Numbered from the stretch's first letter, positions 1 to 7,440 are shown. The stretch is DNA of 9,450 nt from B8-G4 sp033720735 (GCA_033720735.1 JAWWBX010000168.1:1-9450); one strand, 5' to 3'. Notes: a model not told the origin generated them from the sequence alone. Numbers and translations are program-made.

Positions 1-702
1 AAACCGAAAGTCGTGGAGCAAGTCAACACCAGCCCCCCTGCGCAGACGGCCAACGTGCACGACAATGTCAATTTGGACCCCAGCACCTCGAACCACAAAG
101 TGGTGGTGCAGGAAACCCTGGAGGCATCGCGCTACACGTATATGCACGTCGCGGAAAATGGCAGCACCTACTGGATGGCAGTTCCCAAGCAGGACATTGA
201 AGTCGGCGCAACGTACTACTACACCGGCGGGCTCAAGAAAGCCAACTTCAAAAGCGAGGAGCACGACCGCGTCTTTGAGACGATCTATCTCGTGGGACAG
301 GTTTCGCGTGCGCCGTCAGAGGCTGCCACCTCCGCCCTGGAACGGGCACAACAGCAACTTGGCACCAACGGCGGAAGCGAGGAGCACGTGCATGTGGAAG
401 CAAGCGAAGGCACGGTTTCCCTGAAAGAACTTTTTGCGAACCGGGCCAAATACGCCGGTAAGGTGATCAAAGTACGCGGCAAATGCGTGAAGGTCAACAA
501 CAACATTATGGGCACCAACTGGGTGCACATCCAGGACGGCTCTGATGCTGCGAACGAACTGGACCTGACAGTGACCACGAAAGCGCACGTCGCCGTTGGC
601 GCTGTCGTCGAAGCTGAGGGCAAGATCACCCTCGATAAGGATTTCGGTGCCGGTTACTTCTATGATATCATCATGGAGGACGCCCACGTACACGTGCAGT
701 AG
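1..702 (+). CDS. OB-fold (NrfJ-like) exported protein, 5'-partial
   Basis: The frame is open to the left window edge. The first possible start inside is GTG at 13, but the residues there (Pro/Asn/Ser-rich, no signal peptide) look like the linker after a signal peptide or lipobox, so the real start is probably upstream. Counting from GTG 13, residues 28-97 form one beta-rich half with the segment YTYMHVAENGSTYWMAVP. Residues 133-229 form a second half, with GKVIKVRGKCVKVNNN at 149-164 and NWVHIQDGSD at 169-178, typical of the OB-fold seen in NrfJ-related cytochrome-associated proteins. The two halves follow a similar strand pattern and may be an internal duplication. Two HVHV motifs (residues 125-128 and 225-228) are notable. 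The function is unknown; a periplasmic or envelope role near cytochrome c biogenesis is inference from the fold and from ccsBA nearby. The family assignment comes from motif memory, not a search. Confidence 0.72.
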   Translation, partial: KPKVVEQVNTSPPAQTANVHDNVNLDPSTSNHKVVVQETLEASRYTYMHVAENGSTYWMAVPKQDIEVGATYYYTGGLKKANFKSEEHDRVFETIYLVGQVSRAPSEAATSALERAQQQLGTNGGSEEHVHVEASEGTVSLKELFANRAKYAGKVIKVRGKCVKVNNNIMGTNWVHIQDGSDAANELDLTVTTKAHVAVGAVVEAEGKITLDKDFGAGYFYDIIMEDAHVHVQ

Positions 703-1099
703 GCTGCGCTGACTGTCAGATCGGTCGTACTTCAAAATCCCTACGTTGCAGATTCCGACCAGTCGAGGTATGTCCAGCCCATGCCTGCACCCATCCCTCG
801 AGGTCCAATGGCCAGCCCCATGTTCTTCAGGATCTCTATTCGACCAAGAGGTGCTCCCTGAGTACTGGTTTGGAGCTAGGCGAGGCCGCCACCAATACCC
901 GTGATGACCAGCCATACAAACTCACCGGCCACTCGTGCATGATCATGCATGCAGTGTTGTTGTGTTGTTTTAACGATCGCCAACTGCCTCAGCATAGCCG
1001 GAACTCTTTGAATACAGGTATGAGAAACACGGTGATGTAAAGATTCGGGTTGTCGCCAGAGCATTGAGTTAACTTTAGCGAGATCTCACAATTAAATGC
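703..1099. other. Intergenic stretch without intact gene
   Basis: About 400 bases without a convincing gene. On the minus strand, one frame from about 930 down to 741 reads like the C-terminus of a glycine-rich membrane protein but is broken by an in-frame TAG at 878-876, so it may be a decayed gene (see findings). A perfect 14-bp palindrome lies at 936-949, followed by a GTT-rich run (about 953-969). A promoter-like site for the next gene is at 1050-1077. No clear terminator for the upstream gene: only the weak dyad CTGAC-T-GTCAG just after its stop. Confidence 0.5.
1050..1077 (+). promoter_or_regulatory. Candidate Bacteroidota-type promoter
   Basis: TTG at 1050-1052, a 17-base spacer, then TAACTTTA at 1070-1077. 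This matches the Bacteroidota consensus TTG/TTTG at -33 and TAnnTTTG at -7, except for the last base (A for G). Initiation about seven bases downstream would give a leader of roughly 15 bases before the ATG at 1100. The motif is short and degenerate, so this is tentative. Confidence 0.4.
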
Positions 1100-1873
1100 A
1101 TGAAACACATGCGGATCATATTATTCATGTTCTCGCTATTAGTATCAGGTGCCCTTAGATCACAAGGGACAACCCATTCGGATCTGGGTCTTCAACTAAA
1201 GTCGATCATGCCGTCGCCATTCGAAATCACGCCACAGTATGATCGGAATGACTTTCCTTATGTACAGGCGGCGAGTGGAACCAGTTATGGAGTGCAACTA
1301 TCCTATTCAAGAGACTTCAATGCGCATTGGGGCGCAAGAGCATTGCTAGATGGGAGTTTGTATTCAACTGGTCTTCGGCTACGCTTACCTCCAGAAGAAG
1401 ACCCAGATCCGAATGGTTTTGGATTTGGCCACTATGACTTTTTCGACAGCATGGAAGGCAAGCGGATATCGGCATCGCTTGGGGTTTACTATGTAATAGA
1501 CGTCAAATGGCTTGAACTTAAGCCTCTTGTCGGACTCAATTTAAATACGCATGTGTGGGAAATAATGGAGTTAAGCCACAATGCACGATTGACCAATCCA
1601 CCAACTCGCGTCGAGGTATTTAGGGTCATTGTTGGTAGAAGTCGGAAGTTCAACCTCAATCCAATTGTAGGCCTGAATGCAAGTGTGAAATTGTCAAAGT
1701 TGGTGAACCTCGAGCTTGGAATGCAATATATCCCAGATCAGAATGAATCACTTTTTGGGACATATACTGCCCTGGCAATGTCAGGCGAATACGAAGGTCT
1801 TCTCTCAAATACAGAAGAGAGACTTGAGTTTGCTGTCGGCGTCAGTTTTAACCTTCCTACAAGTTCGAATTGA
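1100..1873 (+). CDS. Outer-membrane beta-barrel protein, porin-family-like
   Basis: 257 residues. Residues 1-22 form a signal peptide: MKHMR, a hydrophobic core (IILFMFSLLVSGAL), then RSQG near the likely cleavage site. The rest alternates short amphipathic strands with turns, for example TSYGVQLSYSRDF and HWGARALLDGSLYSTGLRLRL. Later strands include SASLGVYYVIDVKWLELKPLVGLNLN, split here only by position, and the protein ends in a strand with LEFAVGVSFNL, the usual architecture of the roughly 200-260-residue barrel proteins of Bacteroidota. It probably sits in the outer membrane; transport, adhesion and structural roles are all open. Start: ATG 1100 gives a complete signal peptide and lies just after a promoter-like site. 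Oddity: three sampled 60-base lines of the gene (from 1141, 1321 and 1681) total 83/180 G+C (46%), while lines from 6001 and 6241 in the carboxylase gene are 63% and 67%, suggesting a different origin or relaxed composition. It converges on ccsBA. Confidence 0.75.
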   Translation: MKHMRIILFMFSLLVSGALRSQGTTHSDLGLQLKSIMPSPFEITPQYDRNDFPYVQAASGTSYGVQLSYSRDFNAHWGARALLDGSLYSTGLRLRLPPEEDPDPNGFGFGHYDFFDSMEGKRISASLGVYYVIDVKWLELKPLVGLNLNTHVWEIMELSHNARLTNPPTRVEVFRVIVGRSRKFNLNPIVGLNASVKLSKLVNLELGMQYIPDQNESLFGTYTALAMSGEYEGLLSNTEERLEFAVGVSFNLPTSSN

Positions 1874-2083
1874 GAACAAATGAACTTCGTGCGTCGTAAG
1901 CACTTCAGGTGATCAGAGATTGTTGCTTTACAGGCGGGCTGATTTCCCGGCCACACAGCATTGAGATCGCATGCAACATGACACCGGACGCATTGATGCG
2001 TGCCTATGAGTCATAAATTCAAGGTGAAAGAGACCTGACAGGCCTGCCAATCCTTGCAACTACGGTTGGCGCTCGCGCACTGC
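1874..2083. other. Convergent intergenic region with short inverted repeats
   Basis: Separates the barrel gene (+) from the 3' end of ccsBA (-). It holds a small dyad GTGC-N7-GCAC at about 1890-1904 whose right side, AAGCACTTCAGG at 1898-1909, is identical to the right arm of the third hairpin unit at the far end of the window (9416-9427). It also holds a perfect 6-bp inverted repeat ACGCAT-TG-ATGCGT at 1988-2001. Neither has a following T-run, so neither is a clear intrinsic terminator, though either could end transcription weakly. Confidence 0.4.
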
Positions 2084-5000
2084 TCAGGTCCGAAACGGTC
2101 GCCAGCGCCAATAGGCCAGCAAGCTGATCACCAGGAGCGAACCGGCGGTGTAGTACACAAATGACGGGATCGGCACCGGGTCACCAGCCGCATACGAATG
2201 CAGTCCCGAGAGGTAGTAGTTTACCCCCCAGTAGGTCATCATCACACTGGCAAAGCCAAACAATGAAGCGACGTTGAACGCATACAAACCGCGCATCCTG
2301 GGGATAAAGCGCATGTGCAGAATGAACGCGTACACGAGGATCGTCACCAGCGCCCACGTTTCCTTGGCGTCCCAGCCCCAGTAACGCCCCCACGACTCAT
2401 TGGCCCAGATCCCGCCGAGATAGGTGCCAATGCTCAGCATCATCAAGCCACCGATCAGGGTCATTTCAGAGATTTGCGTCATTTCACGCACAGTGCGCAT
2501 CAGGCGGTCGCGGTTGGACTGCCGGATGAAGATCATCAGAAGCAGGTTGAGTGTCCCGATGATCGCCCCGAGCATCAGAAATCCATAGCTGCCGGCGATG
2601 AGAGATACATGGATGGTCAGCCAGTACGACTTGAGGACCGGTACGAGCGGGGTGATCTCGGGATCGAGCCAGCTCAGTCCGGCCACCATGAGGATCGTGG
2701 AGGCCAGAATGGTGGTTGCGGCCAGTCCGCCGGCCGCCTTGCGCGCAAAGATCAGGCCTGCCAGGATGGTCGTCCATCCGATATAGATCATCGATTCGTA
2801 GCCGTTGCTCCACGGTGCATGCCCGGACACATACCACCGGGCGCCGAGCCCCACCGTATGCAATGCAAAGCACATGAACAGCAGAGCCAGCCCGATCCGT
2901 TTGGGCCATTTGAGTGTCCATTTGGGCTTGAAGACCTGAGCGAAGAACATGATCAGGAAACCAAACCCGAGCAGGCCGTAATACTTCCCCAGTTTGCTGA
3001 AGACATGCATGTCGTTGAGCCAGATCTCCGCATCGATCTTGCGATCAGGGAGCAGGACTTCACCGCCGTTATTTTGCTGATAGGCATGCAGCTCATCCAC
3101 CAGTTCGTTGGCGAGTTTCCAGTCACCGCTCTCGACCGCCGACTGAACCGTTGGCGCGTAGGTCGGGAAAAACTGATTGGCGAAGGGGTCTCCTTTGTTG
3201 GTGTTGCGCTGAATGCGCGTGGTGGCCGGCGAGATCCAGGTATTAGCCGGGTCGTTAAGCACCGGATAGATCTTCATCAGGCTACCGGCGAACACCAGGT
3301 TGCAGATGTTGACGCGCTCGTCGATCTTGATGATCTCCTTGTCAAACATGGTGCGGTCGATCGATTCCAGGCTGTGGGCGCGCCGCACATGATCCCGCAG
3401 CACGTACTCCCCGCGCTCATTGAAGAAATCGTCAAATGCGGCGTGTGAGCCGCTCACACCCAGGATCTCGTAAATGCGTTCGTCCTTCCCCAGCTTGATG
3501 AGGGGTACCCTGGCCCAGTCCTGGGGATAGATCAGCATGCCCAGGAACACCTGGTCAGCCGTCTGCCCGTACATCACTTCCTTGCGCGCCACCTTGCGCA
3601 AGACTTCGCTTGCCATCGTATTCATGGGCTTCATGCGCCCCTTGTGATCCTGCACGATCAGCCGTCCAAACTCGCGGGCGTGCTCTGCATTGATCTGCCG
3701 CAGTTCATCCTCAATGATGGCATTGGCTGAAAGCTGCCCGGGGGCCATGAGCACCAGGGCCAGCAGTGCCGTTGCGGCTGACATTGCGCCGCGTTTACCG
3801 CGCGCCTTGCGGAGGGCCCGCGCCAGACCGGCAAATCGGCTCTTGCGGCTGAACAACGTCAGGATCATGCCGATGGTCAGCAACGCATAGCCGAAGTACG
3901 AGATCCACGTACCCCAAAAGTCGTGGTTGACCGAAAGCACCGTCCCCAGCTCGTCACGGTCATACGACGACTGAAAGAAGCGGTATCCGTCATAGTTCAG
4001 GATGTTGTTCATAAAAATGCGGTACTCGGTACTGAGCCCGTTGCGCGCGTCGCGCAAAGTGACCTCGCTGGCATACGAAGATGCGCTGTTGGTGCCGGGA
4101 TACCGCTCCATGATGAAGTCGCGCAGTGCAATGGAAAATGGCAGATCGATCCGCTTGGTCCCGTAGGCCACGGCGACATTGAGGTCACCAAAGGGCACCT
4201 TGACGGGAACGCCCTGGCGTCCCTTCCCACCGATGACAAATGCGGTTTGCACATCATTACCCGTGCTGAGTTTCAGTTGCAAGCCTGCCACACTTTCGTT
4301 GCGCATCTTGGGATCAGTCGAAGACCAGAGGATCCGTGCGCTGGGATTGAACTCGCTGACGACAAAATTGACCCTGTCATTGGAATACAGAGAGCGGACC
4401 ATCAGCGGATAGGTGACGCCCGGCATCAGTGAGTCGCGCCGCTGCGTCGCCATTTGCATCACGGACATGGGGGTTGGCAGGTTCACCAACAGCGAGTCGT
4501 TGCGGTACATCAGGTTGATCGCTCCGGGCATTGGCCTCCGGGCAAAATTGAAGATGGCACCGTTGAGCCGCTGCGGGGCATTCTGCACCAGGTAGTACTC
4601 TTCACGTCCGCCGGGGCCGGCAATCACGACCTTGAGGGTCGGCATGCCGTCGTCGACCGTCTCCAGCGCTTTGGTGGGATTGGGAATGAATTCCTCAAGT
4701 TCCACATTCAGTACTTCGCTACCAATCTGGTACGACTCCTTGAACTTGTTGCGTCCCAGCGTCGCAAACAGGACCTGCTCATCGAAGCGGTAGACATTGC
4801 CATTCTGCTCTGCCTCGAAAAGCAGGTGTGTCTCACTCGACTGGATCTCATTCGATGCACTCCCTTCGCGAATATGCATCATCCCCTCATACCCAAAGTA
4901 ACGCGTCACGGCCGCACCGATCAGAATGACGATGATCGCTGCGTGAAAGGTCAGAATTGCCCACTTTTTTTGCTGGATCATCCTGAACCTGAAAATGTTG

Positions 5001-5200
5001 ACGATGATCGAGATCCCGAACAAAAGGAGAAGCAGCTCGAACCAACGTGCCTTGAACACGACCTTCTGGGCCGAGCTGGTACCAAAATCGTTCTCAATGA
5101 AAGTGGCAATCGCGATGGCAATCGCAAAGAGGATGATGTACATGCCTGCCGCGCCTGTTGAAAACAGACGACCAGCAATGCGCTTAAATTGATCGCTCAT
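2084..5200 (-). CDS. ccsA: Fused cytochrome c biogenesis protein CcsBA (ResB-CcsA haem lyase)
   Basis: 1038 residues; System II cytochrome c maturation. It carries haem across the inner membrane and attaches it to CXXCH cysteines of apocytochromes outside. ResB/CcsB-like part: membrane segments at about 18-35, 53-70 and 80-98, a large extracytoplasmic domain (about 100-425), then a segment at 429-450. A hydrophobic stretch at 474-494 leads to a soluble domain (about 495-735) with FGRLIVQDHKGRMKP, as in Bacteroidota fusions. CcsA part: multiple membrane segments from about 740, with the WWD haem-binding motif WGRYWGWDAKETW at 937-949. Candidate haem-ligand histidines are H86 (membrane, ResB side), H864 and H1001 (outside, flanking WWD) and H962 (membrane). 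Their order and spacing match the two membrane and two periplasmic histidines known in CcsBA. Full length, no frameshift. It is divergent from the carboxylase gene and converges on the barrel gene. The family call is secure; the domain edges are approximate. Confidence 0.95.
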   Translation of the reverse strand: MSDQFKRIAGRLFSTGAAGMYIILFAIAIAIATFIENDFGTSSAQKVVFKARWFELLLLLFGISIIVNIFRFRMIQQKKWAILTFHAAIIVILIGAAVTRYFGYEGMMHIREGSASNEIQSSETHLLFEAEQNGNVYRFDEQVLFATLGRNKFKESYQIGSEVLNVELEEFIPNPTKALETVDDGMPTLKVVIAGPGGREEYYLVQNAPQRLNGAIFNFARRPMPGAINLMYRNDSLLVNLPTPMSVMQMATQRRDSLMPGVTYPLMVRSLYSNDRVNFVVSEFNPSARILWSSTDPKMRNESVAGLQLKLSTGNDVQTAFVIGGKGRQGVPVKVPFGDLNVAVAYGTKRIDLPFSIALRDFIMERYPGTNSASSYASEVTLRDARNGLSTEYRIFMNNILNYDGYRFFQSSYDRDELGTVLSVNHDFWGTWISYFGYALLTIGMILTLFSRKSRFAGLARALRKARGKRGAMSAATALLALVLMAPGQLSANAIIEDELRQINAEHAREFGRLIVQDHKGRMKPMNTMASEVLRKVARKEVMYGQTADQVFLGMLIYPQDWARVPLIKLGKDERIYEILGVSGSHAAFDDFFNERGEYVLRDHVRRAHSLESIDRTMFDKEIIKIDERVNICNLVFAGSLMKIYPVLNDPANTWISPATTRIQRNTNKGDPFANQFFPTYAPTVQSAVESGDWKLANELVDELHAYQQNNGGEVLLPDRKIDAEIWLNDMHVFSKLGKYYGLLGFGFLIMFFAQVFKPKWTLKWPKRIGLALLFMCFALHTVGLGARWYVSGHAPWSNGYESMIYIGWTTILAGLIFARKAAGGLAATTILASTILMVAGLSWLDPEITPLVPVLKSYWLTIHVSLIAGSYGFLMLGAIIGTLNLLLMIFIRQSNRDRLMRTVREMTQISEMTLIGGLMMLSIGTYLGGIWANESWGRYWGWDAKETWALVTILVYAFILHMRFIPRMRGLYAFNVASLFGFASVMMTYWGVNYYLSGLHSYAAGDPVPIPSFVYYTAGSLLVISLLAYWRWRPFRT

Positions 5201-5447
5201 ACACGTCGTGTTCGACCGGTTTCTCTCAAAATTTGGGGTTTTCGACGAGATCAGAACTGACGCCGGTCAATACCAGCGCGAAGATACGTCATTGCTTACC
5301 CCGGAATAGACGGTTTTCATGCTGAAATCGTACAAAACCATGCTGAATGGGTGATTCTGACTACCATGCAGCAAGCCTTCGTGGCCCTGATGGATGCGAC
5401 CGATACCCGGCGGAGTTTACCTATTTTTAGCGCTCACACAAGAAAGA
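5201..5447. promoter_or_regulatory. Divergent intergenic control region (ccsBA / carboxylase)
   Basis: About 247 bases between divergently read genes, so promoters for both should lie here. CAAAATTTG at 5227-5235 gives ANNTTTG-like -7 candidates, weak on both strands; on the minus strand it is about 27 bases before the ccsBA start. The 9-mer CATGCTGAA occurs twice, at 5318-5326 and 5339-5347, exactly 21 bases apart. On the plus strand, TATTTTTA near 5421 is another imperfect -7 candidate ahead of the carboxylase start. No convincing -33 partner was found for any of these. The region is assigned from gene arrangement rather than a strong motif. Confidence 0.35.
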
Positions 5448-7082
5448 ATGGCTAAGGTAGACCTGGATTTCAATCAGAATGAAGACGCCATGCGCCTCAA
5501 GCTGGGCAGGATGGTCAGATACATGCAGGACATCGCCCTGGGGGGTGGCGAAAAGAAGATCGCAAAGCAACACGCCAGAGGCAAAATGACCGCACGCGAA
5601 CGGATTGCTGCGTTGGTCGACAACGCCGATGATGTTGTTGAGATCGGGATCTTTGCCGGCTTCGAGATGTACGCCGAGCATGGGGGCTGTCCCGCCGGCG
5701 GGGTGATCGTCGTCCTGGGGAAAGTCAGCGGAAGGCTCTGTGTCATCGTCGCCAATGATGCGACGGTCAAAGCCGGTGCCTGGTTTCCGATCACCGGGAA
5801 GAAGAACCTGCGCGCGCAGGAGATCGCCATTGAAAACGAGATCCCCATCATCTATCTGGTCGACAGCGCCGGGGTGTATCTGCCGATGCAGGACGAGATC
5901 TTCCCGGACAAGGAGCACTTTGGCCGCATCTTCCGCAACAATGCCATCATGTCGTCGAAGGGCATTCCCCAGATCGCTGCGATCATGGGCAGTTGTGTCG
6001 CCGGCGGGGCTTACCTGCCGATCATGTCGGATGAAGCACTCATTGTCGAGGGGACCGGCTCGATCTTTCTGGCCGGACCGTACCTCGTCAAGGCGGCGAT
6101 TGGTGAGGTCGTGGACCAGGAGACCCTTGGGGGTGCAACCACCCAGTCGGAGATCTCCGGCGTCACCGACTACAAGGTGCCAGACGATAAAACCTGCCTG
6201 GCGACCATCCGCGACCTGATGGACAAGCTCGGCCCGCGGCCTGTGACCGGTTTCAACCGCGAAAAGCCGCTGCCACCGGCCCGGGATCCGCGAGACATCC
6301 ACGGACTGATCCCGGCTGACCCGGCGAGACCGTATGCCATGGCCGATGTGCTGAAGTGCATCGTGGACGAGGGCAAGCTGACCTACTACAAGAAAGGCTA
6401 CGGCCAAACCATCATCTGCGCATATGCCCGGATCGACGGGTGGGCCGTCGGCATCGTGGCCAACGACCGCCAGGTGGTCAAAAGTGCGCAGGGAGAAATG
6501 CAGTTTGGCGGCGTGATCTATTCCGATTCGGCCGACAAGGCGACCCGGTTCATCCTCAACTGCAATCAGAAAAAGATCCCGCTGGTCTTCTTCCATGACG
6601 TGACCGGCTTTATGGTCGGCAAACGCTCGGAGCACGGAGGTATCATCAAGGACGGCGCGAAGATGGTCAATGCGGTGTCCAACAGTACTGTACCGAAGTT
6701 TTCGATTGTCGTTGGCAACTCTTACGGTGCCGGCAACTACGCCATGTGCGGCAAGGCGTACGATCCACGCCTCATCGCTGCCTGGCCCACTGCGCGCATT
6801 GCCGTGATGGGCGGCACGCAGGCAGCGAAGGTCCTGACGCAGATCCAGGTCAACGCGCTCAAAGCGAAAGGCGAAGAGCCAGATGCCGATGCCGAGAAGG
6901 CACTGTTTGACCGCATCAAGGAACGCTACGATGCCCAGACCTCTCCTTACTATGCTGCCGCCCGGCTCTGGGTGGATGCCCTCATCGATCCCTCCGAAAC
7001 ACGTACCTTCATCTCACGCGGCATCGAAATGGCGAACCATGCTCCACTCGCAAAATTCAACGTGGGCGTTTTGCAAACGTAA
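5448..7082 (+). CDS. Acyl-CoA carboxylase beta (carboxyltransferase) subunit, MCC/GCC-like
   Basis: 544 residues from ATG 5448. An in-frame ATG at 5394 would add 18 residues that do not look like the family; 5448 gives MAKVDLDFNQNEDAM after a purine-rich AAGAAAGA. The enzyme transfers CO2 from carboxybiotin to an acyl-CoA in the cytoplasm. Two crotonase-like halves are visible. The N-terminal half (about 50-260) has GSCVAGGAYLPIMSDE at 181-196 and IFLAGPYLVKAAIGE at 206-220. The C-terminal half (about 300-530) has FFHDVTGFMVGKRSE at 381-395, GNSYGAGNYAMCGKAYDP at 423-440 and WPTARIAVMGG at 446-456. These glycine-rich loops form the CoA and carboxybiotin oxyanion pockets. TGFMVG with GAGNYAMCGKAYDPR resembles methylcrotonyl-CoA and geranyl-CoA carboxylase beta chains more than propionyl-CoA carboxylase. 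No biotin carboxylase/BCCP (alpha) gene is in the window, so the substrate stays unproven. The last 44 bases overlap the following small gene if that starts at 7039. Confidence 0.92.
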   Translation: MAKVDLDFNQNEDAMRLKLGRMVRYMQDIALGGGEKKIAKQHARGKMTARERIAALVDNADDVVEIGIFAGFEMYAEHGGCPAGGVIVVLGKVSGRLCVIVANDATVKAGAWFPITGKKNLRAQEIAIENEIPIIYLVDSAGVYLPMQDEIFPDKEHFGRIFRNNAIMSSKGIPQIAAIMGSCVAGGAYLPIMSDEALIVEGTGSIFLAGPYLVKAAIGEVVDQETLGGATTQSEISGVTDYKVPDDKTCLATIRDLMDKLGPRPVTGFNREKPLPPARDPRDIHGLIPADPARPYAMADVLKCIVDEGKLTYYKKGYGQTIICAYARIDGWAVGIVANDRQVVKSAQGEMQFGGVIYSDSADKATRFILNCNQKKIPLVFFHDVTGFMVGKRSEHGGIIKDGAKMVNAVSNSTVPKFSIVVGNSYGAGNYAMCGKAYDPRLIAAWPTARIAVMGGTQAAKVLTQIQVNALKAKGEEPDADAEKALFDRIKERYDAQTSPYYAAARLWVDALIDPSETRTFISRGIEMANHAPLAKFNVGVLQT

Positions 7083-7440
7083 TTTGACGATCGGCTGTTG
7101 GCTCCTGGTCTTTGGCCTGGTGAGTGGTGAGGTTTCCGCTCAGCTCACGACAACGAGCCGCCAGTTGCCCCCGGGATTGCGGGTTGGTAAAGCGAAGATG
7201 CCGGGCATCCGGAGCGTGCTGCCTCTCCCCTCTCCTGTGGACTGTCAACCGGAGGCGGTTGCCAAAGGCTGGGTTGAGCAACTGCCGCCGTCTTATGTAT
7301 ACCGTGTTCCGGTCGTTCAGCCCGTGCACTATGGGATGTTTTGCAAGATTGAATTGAAACTGGAACAAGTCTCCGGCATTGCTCCGCGCTTCAGGCTGGG
7401 CAGTGTGGAGTATGTAGACCGTTTGGAAGGGAAATATTAG
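7039..7440 (+). CDS. Small secreted protein of unknown function
   Basis: 133 residues from ATG 7039, overlapping the carboxylase 3' end by 44 bases in another frame. TTG at 7084, just after the carboxylase stop, would give 118 residues and start right at the signal peptide; I cannot decide between them. The signal peptide is TIGCWLLVFGLVSGEVSA, then QLTTTSRQLPPGLRVGKAK. The mature part (about 100 residues) is Pro/Val-rich in the middle. It ends in a charged segment, MFCKIELKLEQVSGIAPRF followed by RLGSVEYVDRLEGKY, which has the look of a conserved C-terminus seen in uncharacterised Bacteroidota proteins (recollection, not searched). Two cysteines remain after cleavage (residues 69 and 102) and could pair outside the cytoplasm. 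That it is a real gene is supported by the signal peptide, protein-like composition and tight packing. Its TAG stop (7438-7440) interlocks with the TAA stop of convergent bshB1 (7439-7437). Function unknown. Confidence 0.7.
   Translation: MLHSQNSTWAFCKRNLTIGCWLLVFGLVSGEVSAQLTTTSRQLPPGLRVGKAKMPGIRSVLPLPSPVDCQPEAVAKGWVEQLPPSYVYRVPVVQPVHYGMFCKIELKLEQVSGIAPRFRLGSVEYVDRLEGKY

Noticed and set aside
316..915. Minus-strand frame of 199 codons across the OB-fold gene end and the intergenic gap
   Set aside because: Two thirds of it is antisense to the OB-fold gene, and the intergenic part is in a different frame from the possible fossil. No domain recognised.
1988..2001. Inverted repeat ACGCAT-TG-ATGCGT as an intrinsic terminator
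   Set aside because: Six-base arms with a two-base loop and no T-run on either strand; too weak to call a terminator.
2315..3448. Long plus-strand reading frame of 377 codons opposite ccsBA
   Set aside because: It lies wholly antisense to a full-length, motif-rich ccsBA gene, has His/Gln/Asp/Arg-heavy low-quality composition, and has no recognisable domain. It is a shadow of GC-rich coding DNA.
5394..5447. Upstream ATG start for the carboxylase
   Set aside because: The 18 extra residues are Pro/Leu-rich and unlike family N-termini; ATG 5448 has a purine-rich leader and gives the expected N-terminus.
5427..6635. Long minus-strand reading frame of 402 codons opposite the carboxylase gene
   Set aside because: The carboxylase on the plus strand is unmistakable by motifs over its full length. 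The antisense frame shows no signal, domain or sensible start context.
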